Shown here in pieces: positions 1-7,497 of a stretch of DNA of 10,837 nt. Position 1 is the stretch's first letter, and each line of letters opens with the position of its first letter. Position numbers and translations under genes: made by a program. A model generated the notes under the pieces. That model saw only the letters and a program-made list of their open reading frames with translations. It did not search any database and was not told the origin of the DNA. Source of the stretch: Campylobacteraceae bacterium (GTDB taxonomy: Bacteria > Campylobacterota > Campylobacteria > Campylobacterales > Sulfurovaceae); the NCBI GenBank assembly GCA_027063325.1, contig JAMOSA010000126.1:1-10837 (forward strand), given 5' to 3'.

Positions 1-3000
1 TCTACATCAAGACAAAGTGCTTGTAACTCTTTTGTAAGTACAAACATAGTCTCAGGAATACCAGACTCTGGTACACTCTCGCCTCTTGTTAATGCTCTGT
101 ATGCTCTGGCTCTACCGTCAACATCATCAGATTTGATTGTAAGCATCTCTTTTAGTGTGTGTGCTGCTCCATAAGCCTCCAATGCCCAAACTTCCATCTC
201 TCCAAATCTCTGACCACCAAAGAGTGCCTTACCACCAACTGGCTGTTGGGTAACTAGTGAGTATGGTCCTGTACTTCTTGCGTGAACCTTCTCATCAACA
301 AGGTGATGAAGTTTTAGCATATACATATATCCCACTGTTACACGCTCAAGCATCTTTTCACCAGTTTTGCCATCATAGAGTTGAGTCTTTCCATCACTGT
401 CAATCTTGGCAAGTTCAAAGAGTTTGTTTAACTCATCTTCTGTTGGTGATTCAAATGCAGGAACAGCAAACTTGACACCCTTTGACCAATCTCTGGCATA
501 TTTGAGTAACTCTTCATCACTCATTTTATCAATCTCACCTGAAGCTTTCATAAGCTTGGCAACATATGCAATCTCTTTCATCTTGGCACGAAGTTCGGTA
601 ATAAACTCAGCCTGTTTCTTTTCAAATATATCTTGAATCTGTTGACCCAGTTTTTTACCAATCAGACCTAAGTGTACCTCAAGAATCTGTCCGATATTCA
701 TACGAGATGGAACCCCCAAAGGATTCAAAATCAAATCAACTGGTGTACCATCTTCCATATATGGCATATCTATCTCTGGTACGATATTTGAGACAATACC
801 TTTGTTACCGTGACGACCTGCCATCTTGTCACCAACTTTTATCTTTCTTTTGGTAGCTATATATACCTTGACAAGCTTTGTTACACCACTTGGTAATATA
901 TCATCTTTTTCTAGTACTTCAAGCTTCTCTTCATGCTCTTGTTTGAGCTTTCTTTTTTGCTTGAGGAAGCTGTTTTTCATAGCTTCATACTCTTTTTGTA
1001 CTTCATCACTATAAGATTGAACTACACTTCTGAGCATAAATCTATTTATACCACGAATTACATCTATTGGTATCTTCTCTCCAGCTTTATACTCATCTTC
1101 ACCAATTGTTACATCTTTAACCAAATCCTGCTTGGCAAGATATGAAGTGATTCTAAGTATCTCTTCACGATCAATCATCAACAGTTGATCATGATGCTCT
1201 TTGTCTAATCTTTCACGCTCCTCTTCATAGGCTCTAATCGATCTGGCATCTTTATCATAACCCTTTTTGGTAAAGATTTTTATATCTACTACCACACCCT
1301 CCATTGAAGCTGGACAATATAGAGATTTATTTACAACATGACCTGCTTTATCACCAAAGATTGCACGAAGCAGTCTCTCTTCTGGAGTTGGTTTGATTTC
1401 ACCTTTTGGAGATACTTTACCTACCAAAATCATTCCAGGTTTTACATAAGTACCCTTCTTGACAATACCACTCTCATCAAGATGCATCAATTCATCTTCA
1501 CGGATATTTGGTATATCTCTGGTTATCTCTTCGGTACCATGCTTTAACTCTCTTGCTTCTATCTCTTTTTCATAGATGTGTACAGAGGTAAAGGCATCTT
1601 CACGAATGAGCTTCTCAGACAAAATAATAGCATCTTCATAGTTGTATCCATTCCAAGGCATAAATGCAAGAAGAATATTTTTACCAATTGCAAGTTCACC
1701 ATTATCCATATTCGGACCATCAGCAATCACTTCACCAGCTTTTACCTTTTGTCCTAGATGTACTATTGGAGTTTGGGAAAATGCTGTATTTTGGTTGGTT
1801 CTCATATTCTTTTCAAGAGTATAGTGATCTATATAGATACCATTTTCATCTTCACCCTTGATATAGATACTTTTGGCATCAACCTTTTCTACAATACCAT
1901 CTCTTTTGGCTTTTACCGCCTCCCAAGCATCTCTTGATACAATAGCCTCCATTCCTGTTCCAACTATAGGAGCTTCGGTTTTTAGGAGTGGAACTGCTTG
2001 ACGCTGCATGTTTGAACCCATCAATGCACGGTTGGCATCATCGTGTTCAAGGAATGGAATAAGAGCTGCTGTTGCACCACTAATCATCAGTGGAGAGACA
2101 TCAATCAAATCAACTTTGTCTGCATCTCTTAGACCTATGTTACCATTTAGTCTTGTCTCAATAAGATCTTCTATAATATAACCATTCTCATCTACCTTTG
2201 TAGAGGCTGGAGCAATTACCTTATTCTCTTCTTGAGTTGCAGTTATATATATAATCTCATCAGTAATTTTTCTATCTTTTACTACTTTGTATGGAGCTTC
2301 AATAAATCCATGTTCATTTACTTTTGCATAAGTAGCCAGTGTATTAATTAGACCAATATTTTGACCCTCTGGAGTCTCAATAGGACATATACGACCATAG
2401 TGTGTTGGGTGTACATCTCTTACTTCAAATCCAGCTCTCTCTTTGACAAGTCCACCCTCACCAAGAGCAGAGAGTCTTCTTTTGTGTGTAATTTCAGAGA
2501 GAGGATTGGTTTGATCCATAAACTGAGACAATTGACCACCACTGAAAAATTCCAAAACTGTATTTGTAATCATCTTGGAATTTACCAAATCATGAGGCAT
2601 CAAATCATCTAAAGAGCCACTAATTGTAGTCATTTTGTCTTTGATTGCCTTTTGCATCTTCATCAAACCATTGTGAAGCTCATTACCAAGCAATTCACCA
2701 ATAGCTCTAATTCTTCTGTTACCTAAGTGATCTCTATCATCTATATGACCATCACCATTTCTTACTTTAATAAGATATTTTACTGTATTAATAATATCTT
2801 CACTTGTTAGTACAGTAACATACTCTGGTATATCCTGACCCAGTTTATGGTTCATCTTCATACGACCAACTTCAGTCAAGTCATATCTTTCTGGATCAAA
2901 AAAGAGTTGCTTTAAAAAGCTCTTTGCACCCTCTGGTGTTACAGGCTCTCCTGGTCTCATAACCTTATATATTCTAATAGCAGCCAAAAGATTCTCATCA

Positions 3001-4115
3001 TCTACATCTTCAGTCTGCTTGAGTAGTTTTAGGCTCTCTTGATCTGCTTTGAATGAGTGAATAATTGATGAGTCTGTATCTTCACCTGTATCATCGGCAA
3101 TAAAGAAGCTCTCAATACCCATCTCAACAATTTTTCTGATTCTGTTTTCATCAAGAGGAGTAACAACATCATATATTACTTCTCCGCTTTCAGAATCAAT
3201 TATAGGTTTGGCAAGATGTCTCTCAACCAAAAGTTCAATAGGATACTCTATCCACTCCAATCCATCTTCGGCTAACTTTTGAGCCTTTTTTTTGGATAAT
3301 CTTTTACCATTTTGTATAATGATATTACCATCTAAATCTTTTATATCATGCTCTACTCTGCCTGTTGCCTTTTCTGGATCAAAGCGAATGACAAAGCGAT
3401 TATCCTTTACAAAAATCTCTTGAATAGGATAGAAGATTTTTAAAATATCAGATTTGCTGTAATCTAATGCTCTAAAGAGTATAGTTACTGGTATCTTTCT
3501 TCTTTTGTTTATTCTTGCATAGAGTATATCCTTGGCATCATACTCAAAGTATAGCCAACTTCCTCTATCTGGAATAATTTGAGCAAAAAAGAGCAGTTTG
3601 TTTACTACAGTAGTTGACTCTTGCTCTTTAAATATAACACCAGGACTTCTGTGAAGCTGATTTACAATTACTCTTTCAACACCATTTACAACAAATGATG
3701 TTCTATCTGTCATAAGTGGTATATTTCTTACAAATACAGACTGATCTTTGATCTCTTTTGGGTCCAGTTTTTCACCTGTCTTGTCATCTCTGTTCCAAAT
3801 AGTCAATGATATTTTGAGCTTCAAAGAGACTGCATATGTAAGTCCTCTTTCCATACACTCGCGTACAGTATATTTGGGTTTGATAATTTCACACCCTTTG
3901 TAATTGAGTGTTATACGATTTTGTTGATCATGAATCGGAAATGCTGAGCGAAATACGCGTTCAATTATGCTTTGACTTCGATCTTTTGCATCAATCATCA
4001 AAAAGTTTTCATAACTCTTCTGTTGCAATTGCAAAAGATGAGGAATCTCAATCTGTCTTGGAATCTTTGCGAAATCGATGCGTAGTCGGTTACCTGAATG
4101 TAGAGAGTTTAACAT
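1..4115 (-). CDS. rpoB: RNA polymerase beta subunit (3' end cut by window edge)
   Basis: Beta subunit of DNA-directed RNA polymerase, which forms half of the catalytic cleft and the rifampicin pocket. The frame is open for 1371 codons from ATG at 4115 to the window edge with no stop. The start is supported by AAGG seven bases upstream and by the family-typical N-terminus MLNSLHSGNRLR. The rifampicin region lies around residues 529-550 (about 2466-2531) with FMDQTNPLSEITHKRRLS; D534, S540, H544 and S549 correspond to E. coli D516, S522, H526 and S531, so the pocket looks wild type. The active-site motif GRHGNKG is at residues 1100-1106 (about 798-818). The last visible residues, KELQALCLDV, match the extreme C-terminus of the family, so only a few residues should be missing unless the gene is fused to rpoC, as in Helicobacter and Wolinella; the window cannot tell. 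It is the last visible gene of the rplKAJL-rpoB block. Confidence 0.98.
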   Translation of the reverse strand, partial: MLNSLHSGNRLRIDFAKIPRQIEIPHLLQLQQKSYENFLMIDAKDRSQSIIERVFRSAFPIHDQQNRITLNYKGCEIIKPKYTVRECMERGLTYAVSLKLKISLTIWNRDDKTGEKLDPKEIKDQSVFVRNIPLMTDRTSFVVNGVERVIVNQLHRSPGVIFKEQESTTVVNKLLFFAQIIPDRGSWLYFEYDAKDILYARINKRRKIPVTILFRALDYSKSDILKIFYPIQEIFVKDNRFVIRFDPEKATGRVEHDIKDLDGNIIIQNGKRLSKKKAQKLAEDGLEWIEYPIELLVERHLAKPIIDSESGEVIYDVVTPLDENRIRKIVEMGIESFFIADDTGEDTDSSIIHSFKADQESLKLLKQTEDVDDENLLAAIRIYKVMRPGEPVTPEGAKSFLKQLFFDPERYDLTEVGRMKMNHKLGQDIPEYVTVLTSEDIINTVKYLIKVRNGDGHIDDRDHLGNRRIRAIGELLGNELHNGLMKMQKAIKDKMTTISGSLDDLMPHDLVNSKMITNTVLEFFSGGQLSQFMDQTNPLSEITHKRRLSALGEGGLVKERAGFEVRDVHPTHYGRICPIETPEGQNIGLINTLATYAKVNEHGFIEAPYKVVKDRKITDEIIYITATQEENKVIAPASTKVDENGYIIEDLIETRLNGNIGLRDADKVDLIDVSPLMISGATAALIPFLEHDDANRALMGSNMQRQAVPLLKTEAPIVGTGMEAIVSRDAWEAVKAKRDGIVEKVDAKSIYIKGEDENGIYIDHYTLEKNMRTNQNTAFSQTPIVHLGQKVKAGEVIADGPNMDNGELAIGKNILLAFMPWNGYNYEDAIILSEKLIREDAFTSVHIYEKEIEARELKHGTEEITRDIPNIREDELMHLDESGIVKKGTYVKPGMILVGKVSPKGEIKPTPEERLLRAIFGDKAGHVVNKSLYCPASMEGVVVDIKIFTKKGYDKDARSIRAYEEERERLDKEHHDQLLMIDREEILRITSYLAKQDLVKDVTIGEDEYKAGEKIPIDVIRGINRFMLRSVVQSYSDEVQKEYEAMKNSFLKQKRKLKQEHEEKLEVLEKDDILPSGVTKLVKVYIATKRKIKVGDKMAGRHGNKGIVSNIVPEIDMPYMEDGTPVDLILNPLGVPSRMNIGQILEVHLGLIGKKLGQQIQDIFEKKQAEFITELRAKMKEIAYVAKLMKASGEIDKMSDEELLKYARDWSKGVKFAVPAFESPTEDELNKLFELAKIDSDGKTQLYDGKTGEKMLERVTVGYMYMLKLHHLVDEKVHARSTGPYSLVTQQPVGGKALFGGQRFGEMEVWALEAYGAAHTLKEMLTIKSDDVDGRARAYRALTRGESVPESGIPETMFVLTKELQALCLDV

Positions 4116-4146
4116 TGGCTGACCTTAAAAGTTAGTTTGTGAGTTG

Positions 4147-4169
4147 GTGTATAATTGATGTAGATACAC
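4147..4169 (-). other. Stem-loop before rpoB, after the U-tract
   Basis: GTGTAT and ATACAC form a perfect 6-bp inverted repeat with an 11-base loop, directly after the U-tract of the terminator-like hairpin and about 30 bases before the rpoB start codon. It could be an alternative partner or an RNA-processing site. The pairing is seen in the sequence; the role is unknown. Confidence 0.4.
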
Positions 4170-4192
4170 AAAAAAACTATTTTACAATAGTT
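4170..4192 (-). terminator. Terminator-like hairpin / attenuator in rplL-rpoB spacer
   Basis: On the minus strand AACTATT and AATAGTT form a 7-bp stem around the tetraloop GTAA, running straight into seven T residues (4176-4170, the first two shared with the stem). This is the layout of an intrinsic terminator, but the stem is A/T-rich with only one G-C pair, so partial termination is more likely than full. An attenuator in the rplL-rpoB spacer is known in E. coli, where it lowers rpoBC expression relative to the ribosomal protein genes; the same job is inferred here. Confidence 0.55.
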
Positions 4193-4195
4193 CAT

Positions 4196-4211
4196 CTCTA
4201 TATCAATAGAG
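4196..4211 (-). other. Small stem-loop in rplL-rpoB spacer
   Basis: CTCTAT and ATAGAG pair perfectly (6 bp) around TGAT on the minus-strand transcript. It lies between the rplL-proximal hairpin and the terminator-like hairpin. It could be part of an RNase processing site; no direct evidence of function. Confidence 0.45.
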
Positions 4212-4220
4212 GGGATTTTA

Positions 4221-4242
4221 TATCTAGGCAAAAGCCTAGATA
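4221..4242 (-). other. Strong stem-loop just after rplL
   Basis: TATCTAGGC and GCCTAGATA form a perfect 9-bp stem with the loop TTTT, starting five bases after the rplL stop codon. No U-tract follows (the next bases are TAAAATCC), so it is not a standard intrinsic terminator. A 3'-protecting or RNase III-type processing hairpin for the rplL message is the likeliest role by analogy with E. coli. Confidence 0.55.
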
Positions 4243-4247
4243 GAGTC

Positions 4248-4619
4248 TTACTTAAGCTCGACAGTTGCGCCTGCTTCTTCAAACTGCTTCTTAAGCTCTT
4301 CAGCCTCTTCTTTGGAAACAGCCTCTTTGATTGTTGTTGGAACTTCTTCAACTGCAGCTTTAGCCTCTTTAAGACCAAGACCAGTAACAGCTCTAACAAC
4401 TTTGATAACATTGATCTTCTTGGCACCGGCACCAGTTAGAACAACATCAAACTCAGTCTGCTCTTCAGCAGCTTCAGCAGCACCGGCACCAGCAGCAGCT
4501 ACTACAGTAGCTTGAGCAGATACGCCAAACTTCTCTTCAAACTCTTTTACAAGCTCACTTAACTCTAGTACTGTCAAACCAGAGATAAATTCAAGTACAT
4601 CCTCTTTAGTACATGCCAT
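4248..4619 (-). CDS. rplL: Ribosomal protein L7/L12
   Basis: Large-subunit stalk protein bL12, present as several dimers bound to L10, which recruits and stimulates translational GTPases such as EF-Tu and EF-G. The product has 123 residues, the normal length. Residues 1-32 are the helical dimerisation and L10-binding domain, about 33-54 the Ala/Gly-rich flexible hinge, and 55-123 the globular C-terminal domain; the factor-binding surface includes KINVIKVVR (68-76) and GLGLKEAK. It ends VELK, as is typical of the family. The start ATG is preceded by AGGA about eight bases upstream. It lies 63 bases after rplJ, and is followed by the hairpin-rich spacer before rpoB, which probably lets L12 be made in excess over the polymerase subunit. 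Confidence 0.98.
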   Translation of the reverse strand: MACTKEDVLEFISGLTVLELSELVKEFEEKFGVSAQATVVAAAGAGAAEAAEEQTEFDVVLTGAGAKKINVIKVVRAVTGLGLKEAKAAVEEVPTTIKEAVSKEEAEELKKQFEEAGATVELK

Positions 4620-4682
4620 TTTTCATCCTTTTTATATCTTTTTTCTTTAGTATAATCCAATCTACCCTACAGGGCAACTAAA

Positions 4683-5168
4683 TTAAGCCTCTTCTTCACG
4701 CTTCTTAGCAAGTGCATCAAGTCCGATTGTAAAGTTACGAACTGGAGCCATCCATACATTAAGAAGCATACCGATAAGTTCATCACGACTTGGCAATTTA
4801 GCCATAGCCATAATAGTCTCAAGAGGTACTGTTTTACCCTCAAGAGCACCAGTTTTGATAACAAACTTATCTTTAAACTCGATAGCTGCTTTATCAGCAC
4901 TCTTACATGTTGAGATCTGATCTTCACCCCAAACAATCAAGTTTGTATCACGAAGCTCAAGATCATCAATACCAGCATTTTTCAAAGCAATTGACGCCAG
5001 TGTGTTTTTGACTACTTTTGCTTTTGCACCATTTTCAGTAGCTGTAGCTCTTACGAACTCCAGTTGCTGACAAGTCAAGCCTTTGTAGTCACAAACTACC
5101 ACTGCATTTGACTCTTTGAATGCTGTAGTAAGTTCTGCTACGAGCTGTTCTTTCTCTGCTCTGGTCAT
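4683..5168 (-). CDS. rplJ: Ribosomal protein L10
   Basis: uL10 is the base of the ribosomal stalk: its N-terminal domain binds 23S rRNA at the GTPase-associated centre next to L11 and its C-terminal helix carries the L7/L12 dimers. The product has 161 residues, near the bacterial norm. Visible family features are the N-terminal MTRAEKEQLVAELTTAFKES, the following VVVCDYKGLTCQQL strand-turn, and a charged Lys/Glu-rich tail (LAKKREEEA). The start is well fixed by AAGGAG five bases before ATG. A structured 109-base leader separates it from rplA; L10-L12 complexes are known to repress their own message through such leaders, and this may apply here. Confidence 0.98.
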   Translation of the reverse strand: MTRAEKEQLVAELTTAFKESNAVVVCDYKGLTCQQLEFVRATATENGAKAKVVKNTLASIALKNAGIDDLELRDTNLIVWGEDQISTCKSADKAAIEFKDKFVIKTGALEGKTVPLETIMAMAKLPSRDELIGMLLNVWMAPVRNFTIGLDALAKKREEEA

Positions 5169-5277
5169 TTCTACTCCTTTCCGACTTCCAACAGGGCTTC
5201 CTGTAAAAGGGATAGATAATTATCCATCTGTTTAAGCATAATGCCCCTATTGTCTTCAGTCTAAGATTAACTATAAA
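5169..5277 (-). promoter_or_regulatory. Structured rplJ leader (candidate L10 autoregulatory leader)
   Basis: This spacer is longer than those before nusG, rplK or rplA. On the transcript I see GGATA/TATCC around ATTATC, then ACAGG/CCTGT around AAGC shortly before the AAGGAG ribosome site, plus GCAT/ATGC upstream and a possible AGGG/CCCT closing stem. In many bacteria the L10(L12)4 complex binds a leader in exactly this place and blocks translation of rplJL. Location and structure fit, but I have not matched it to the known consensus base by base. Confidence 0.4.
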
Positions 5278-5982
5278 TTATTTAATATCCATCAATTCAG
5301 TAGTATCTAACTTGACTGAAGGACTCATTGTAAGTGACAATGCACCATTTTTAATATATCTACCCTTAGCACTTGAAGGCTTGGATTTATTGATCTTTTC
5401 TACAAATACTCTCAGGTTCTCTTTTAGCTTGTCTGTATCAAAACTTACTTTACCAATACCAGCGTGGATATTTCCCTTTTTGTCAACACGGAAGTTAACC
5501 TGTCCACCCTTAGCATTTTTGACTGCTTGAGCCACATCCATAGTTACTGTACCTGTTTTTGGGTTAGGCATCAAACCTTTTGGTCCGAGTATTCTTGCAA
5601 CACGACCAAGTACACCCATCATATCAGGAGTAGCAATAACAATATCAAAATCGATATTACCCTCTTGGATTTGTGCTATTAATTCATCATTACCAACCAA
5701 ATCAGCTCCAGCCTCTTTGGCTTCATCTATCTTTGCACCCTTTGCAAATACTGCAACTTTTACATCTTTGCCTGTACCATGAGGAAGTACAACAGAGCCT
5801 CTAATCATCTGATCTGCATGTCTTGGATCAACATTGAGATTTAGTGCAATCTCAACTGTCTCATCAAACTTGGCAGATTTTAAATTTTTTACAGTCTCAA
5901 CTGCCTCATCTACTGAATATATCTTATTCTTATCAATCTTTTCAAGTAGTGCCTGTTTTCTTTTACTTAACTTTTTTGCCAT
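5278..5982 (-). CDS. rplA: Ribosomal protein L1
   Basis: uL1 forms the mobile L1 stalk of the 50S subunit, binds 23S rRNA helices 76-78 and helps release deacylated tRNA from the E site; in many bacteria it also represses its own message. I start it at the ATG at 5982 (MAKKLSKRKQALLEKI), which has GGAG seven bases upstream and gives 234 residues, the usual size. A frame extension to 6033 adds 17 residues unlike the family and would run into the candidate L1 operator. Recognisable segments are VEIALNLNVDPRHADQMIRGSV and the second-domain signature MGVLGRVARILGPKGLMPNP, then KGGQVNFRVDKKGNIHAGIGK. It follows rplK by 56 bases. Confidence 0.97.
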   Translation of the reverse strand: MAKKLSKRKQALLEKIDKNKIYSVDEAVETVKNLKSAKFDETVEIALNLNVDPRHADQMIRGSVVLPHGTGKDVKVAVFAKGAKIDEAKEAGADLVGNDELIAQIQEGNIDFDIVIATPDMMGVLGRVARILGPKGLMPNPKTGTVTMDVAQAVKNAKGGQVNFRVDKKGNIHAGIGKVSFDTDKLKENLRVFVEKINKSKPSSAKGRYIKNGALSLTMSPSVKLDTTELMDIK

Positions 5983-5994
5983 TATTTTCTCCGC

Positions 5995-6035
5995 TTTTTT
6001 GCTCCCACTTTTGTTTTGAATCTTAGTGGTCAAAA
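5995..6035 (-). promoter_or_regulatory. Candidate L1 operator in the rplK-rplA spacer
   Basis: The spacer transcript contains GTGGGAG (6008-6002), the heptad found in the 23S rRNA L1-binding site and in known L1 mRNA operators. CCAC (6029-6026) can pair with GTGG, and outside it TTTTG (6035-6031) can pair with CAAAA (6001-5997), leaving an asymmetric internal loop with GAG on one side. The outer helix ends a few bases before the rplA ribosome-binding site GGAG, so binding could block translation. The loop is not identical to the classic one (a single A faces GAG, and strand order is permuted), so this is a candidate only. Confidence 0.33.
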
Positions 6036-6038
6036 GAT

Positions 6039-6464
6039 TTAATCAACAATCTCAACACCCATACTTCTACAAGAACCAGCAATAATCTTTGCAGCTGCCT
6101 CTTTGTCATTTGTATTTAGGTCTTCGATTTTGAGATCAACAATCTTTAAAAGTTGCTCTTTTGTGATTGTTGCTACCTTGTTTAGAAGTGGATTATCACT
6201 CCCTTTCTTAATACCAGCCTCTTTCATAATGAGATCACTCGCAGGTGGTTGCTTTGTCTCAAATGTAAAGCTTCTGTCTGTATATACAGTAATTACAACA
6301 GGGATCTTAAATCCCATTTTATCTTTTGTCTTTTCGTTAAAAGCTTTACAAAACTCCATGATATTAACACCACGCTGACCAAGAGCCGGACCGACTGGCG
6401 GTGACGGGTTAGCTTGACCGGCAGGAATCATTAGTTTGAATTTTTCGCTTACTTTCTTTGCCAT
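6039..6464 (-). CDS. rplK: Ribosomal protein L11
   Basis: uL11 binds the GTPase-associated centre of 23S rRNA together with L10, supports EF-G and release-factor function, and is needed for RelA activation in species that have it. The product is 141 residues, the standard bacterial length. The N-terminal domain shows KLMIPAGQANPSPPVGPALG and GVNIMEFCKAFNEKT, whose prolines form the thiostrepton/factor-facing surface; the C-terminal rRNA-binding domain follows from about residue 70, ending KIIAGSCRSMGVEIVD. ATG at 6464 is preceded by AAGGA. It sits 19 bases after nusG and 56 before rplA, the common bacterial nusG-rplK-rplA order. Confidence 0.98.
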   Translation of the reverse strand: MAKKVSEKFKLMIPAGQANPSPPVGPALGQRGVNIMEFCKAFNEKTKDKMGFKIPVVITVYTDRSFTFETKQPPASDLIMKEAGIKKGSDNPLLNKVATITKEQLLKIVDLKIEDLNTNDKEAAAKIIAGSCRSMGVEIVD

Positions 6465-6483
6465 AAACTATCCTTCGTTTGAA

Positions 6484-7014
6484 TTAAATGATCTTTTCTA
6501 CTTGTGTATAGAGTATCTCTACTGGTGCATTACGACCAAATATAGATACATTCAGCTTCAACTTACCGTGGTCAAGGTCATACTCCTCAACAATTCCGGT
6601 AAAGTTGGCAAAAGGTCCGTCTATTATTCTTACCATTTCGCCTGTCTCAAAATCAACTTTTGGTTTTGGAGCTCCTTTTTGCTCCAACTTATTCAATATT
6701 GTTTTAACATCAGCCTCAGTCAGAGGTGTTGGAGTCTTCTGCTCACCAATAAATCTTGATACCCTTGGTAATCTGTGAATCTTTTGCCAAAGATCCGTAT
6801 CCAAATCTATTTGAGCAAAGACATAACCTGAATAGAGTGATCTCTCAGTAATTTTCTTTTCACCATTTTTTACTTCTATTACTTCCTCAGTAGGAACGAC
6901 AACTTGCTTTATTCTATCTTTTAGACCATAATCTTCTGCCATTTTCTCTATAGCTTTTTTTACCGATCGTTCACTACCAGCATAAGTCTGTATTGCATAC
7001 CATTGATGTGACAT
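6484..7014 (-). CDS. nusG: Transcription termination/antitermination factor NusG
   Basis: NusG binds the beta' clamp of RNA polymerase, affects pausing and Rho-dependent termination and can link polymerase to the ribosome through S10. The N-terminal NGN domain starts at once with MSHQWYAIQTYAGSE and includes SGYVFAQIDLD and the turn FIGEQKTPTPL; the C-terminal KOW domain shows GEMVRIIDGPFANFTGIVEEYD. I choose the ATG at 7014 (176 residues), with AAGG six bases upstream; a TTG two codons earlier is in frame, but starting there would put the ribosome site too close. The AAGG overlaps the stop codon of secE, so the two genes are probably translationally coupled. Confidence 0.97.
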   Translation of the reverse strand: MSHQWYAIQTYAGSERSVKKAIEKMAEDYGLKDRIKQVVVPTEEVIEVKNGEKKITERSLYSGYVFAQIDLDTDLWQKIHRLPRVSRFIGEQKTPTPLTEADVKTILNKLEQKGAPKPKVDFETGEMVRIIDGPFANFTGIVEEYDLDHGKLKLNVSIFGRNAPVEILYTQVEKII

Positions 7015-7022
7015 AATCAACC

Positions 7023-7202
7023 TTATATTGTAGTCGATACAATTGCTGACATTAGTAAATCAACTAATGCGAGGAATATCGATATAACTGTTACTACCAA
7101 AACAACTGCAACAAATGCTTGTCTAACTTGTATCTTGGTAGGAAAGATAACTTTATCTAATTCAATTTTAGCATCACTAAAGAATTTCTTGATTTTTTCC
7201 AT
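7023..7202 (-). CDS. secE: Protein translocase subunit SecE
   Basis: SecE is the clamp of the SecYEG channel in the inner membrane. The product is 59 residues (MEKIKKFFSDAKIELDKVIFPTK...), the short single-span form usual outside the enterobacteria. An amphipathic N-terminal helix with the family core ELDKVIFPTK is followed by one hydrophobic segment at about residues 31-55 (AVVLVVTVISIFLALVDLLM). The start at 7202 has AGAAGG just upstream. A frame extension to 7226 would begin inside the tRNA-Trp gene and is rejected. The gene starts 13 bases after the CCA end of tRNA-Trp and its stop overlaps the nusG ribosome site. Confidence 0.96.
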   Translation of the reverse strand: MEKIKKFFSDAKIELDKVIFPTKIQVRQAFVAVVLVVTVISIFLALVDLLMSAIVSTTI

Positions 7203-7215
7203 AATACCTTCTCGA

Positions 7216-7291
7216 TGGCAGGCCAAGAGGGACTCGAACCCCCGACACCTGGTTTTGGAGACCAGTGCTCTACCAACTGAGCTATTGGCCT
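7216..7291 (-). tRNA. tRNA-Trp (CCA anticodon)
   Basis: 76 bases with encoded 3' CCA. The acceptor stem is AGGCCAA/TTGGCCT with discriminator G; the D arm has AGCTCAGTTGGTAGAGC, the anticodon stem CTGGT/ACCAG holds loop CTCCAAA with anticodon CCA, and the T arm has GGTTCGAGTCC. It lies between rpmG and secE on the same strand, a placement common in bacteria, and must be cut out of the long transcript. Confidence 0.98.
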
Positions 7292-7323
7292 ATAGTGTAA
7301 TTATTTTAGTAGAGGCAAAGCCC

Positions 7324-7476
7324 TTAGAGCTTCATCTCTTTATGGATAGTATGAGTCTTACACCATTTGCAATATTTTCTAATGGCAAGTTTCTCAGTCG
7401 TATTTTTCTTGTTTTTAGTCGTGTGATAGTTTCTTCTAGTACACTTCTCACAACCTAAATGAACAGTCTCTCTCAT
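7324..7476 (-). CDS. rpmG: Ribosomal protein L33, zinc-binding form
   Basis: bL33 is a small 50S protein near the E site. The gene encodes 50 residues, starting MRETVHLGCEKCTRRNY and ending HTIHKEMKL, so it falls below common ORF-length cut-offs. Two CxxC pairs, C9-C12 and C36-C39, mark the zinc-binding (C+) version. The start ATG at 7476 has GGAG seven bases upstream, and the stop TAA is at 7326-7324. It sits 49 bases after tuf and 32 bases before tRNA-Trp. The tuf-rpmG-trnW-secE-nusG order is widespread in bacteria, which supports the call. I see no sign of decay. Confidence 0.96.
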   Translation of the reverse strand: MRETVHLGCEKCTRRNYHTTKNKKNTTEKLAIRKYCKWCKTHTIHKEMKL

Positions 7477-7497
7477 TTTAGCTCCAATCTATAGTGC

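Noticed and set aside
2459..2535. Rifampicin-resistance change in rpoB
   Set aside because: The key pocket residues are wild type; Thr in place of the E. coli Asn518 does not by itself indicate resistance.
4147..4165. Separate promoter for rpoB around TTATAC in the spacer
   Set aside because: The box is poor and sits in the loop and arm of an inverted repeat in A/T-rich DNA; not convincing enough to list.
4109..4432. Lys/Leu-rich 107-codon frame overlapping rplL and the rpoB start
   Set aside because: It is a shifted reading of the rplL coding region plus the hairpin spacer, with no recognisable domain.
4620..4682. Internal promoter (TATACT) or hairpin (CCCT/AGGG) before rplL
   Set aside because: Only a weak -10-like string, and the stem would need a two-base loop.
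5983..6033. Longer rplA with a 17-residue N-terminal extension
   Set aside because: The internal ATG at 5982 matches the family start and length and has GGAG at proper spacing.
6436..6759. Plus-strand 107-codon frame opposite nusG and rplK
   Set aside because: Antisense shadow of two certain genes with no family match.
7203..7226. Extension of secE by eight codons into tRNA-Trp
   Set aside because: The extra residues are not family-like and would be translated from inside the tRNA gene; the ATG at 7202 has a good ribosome site.
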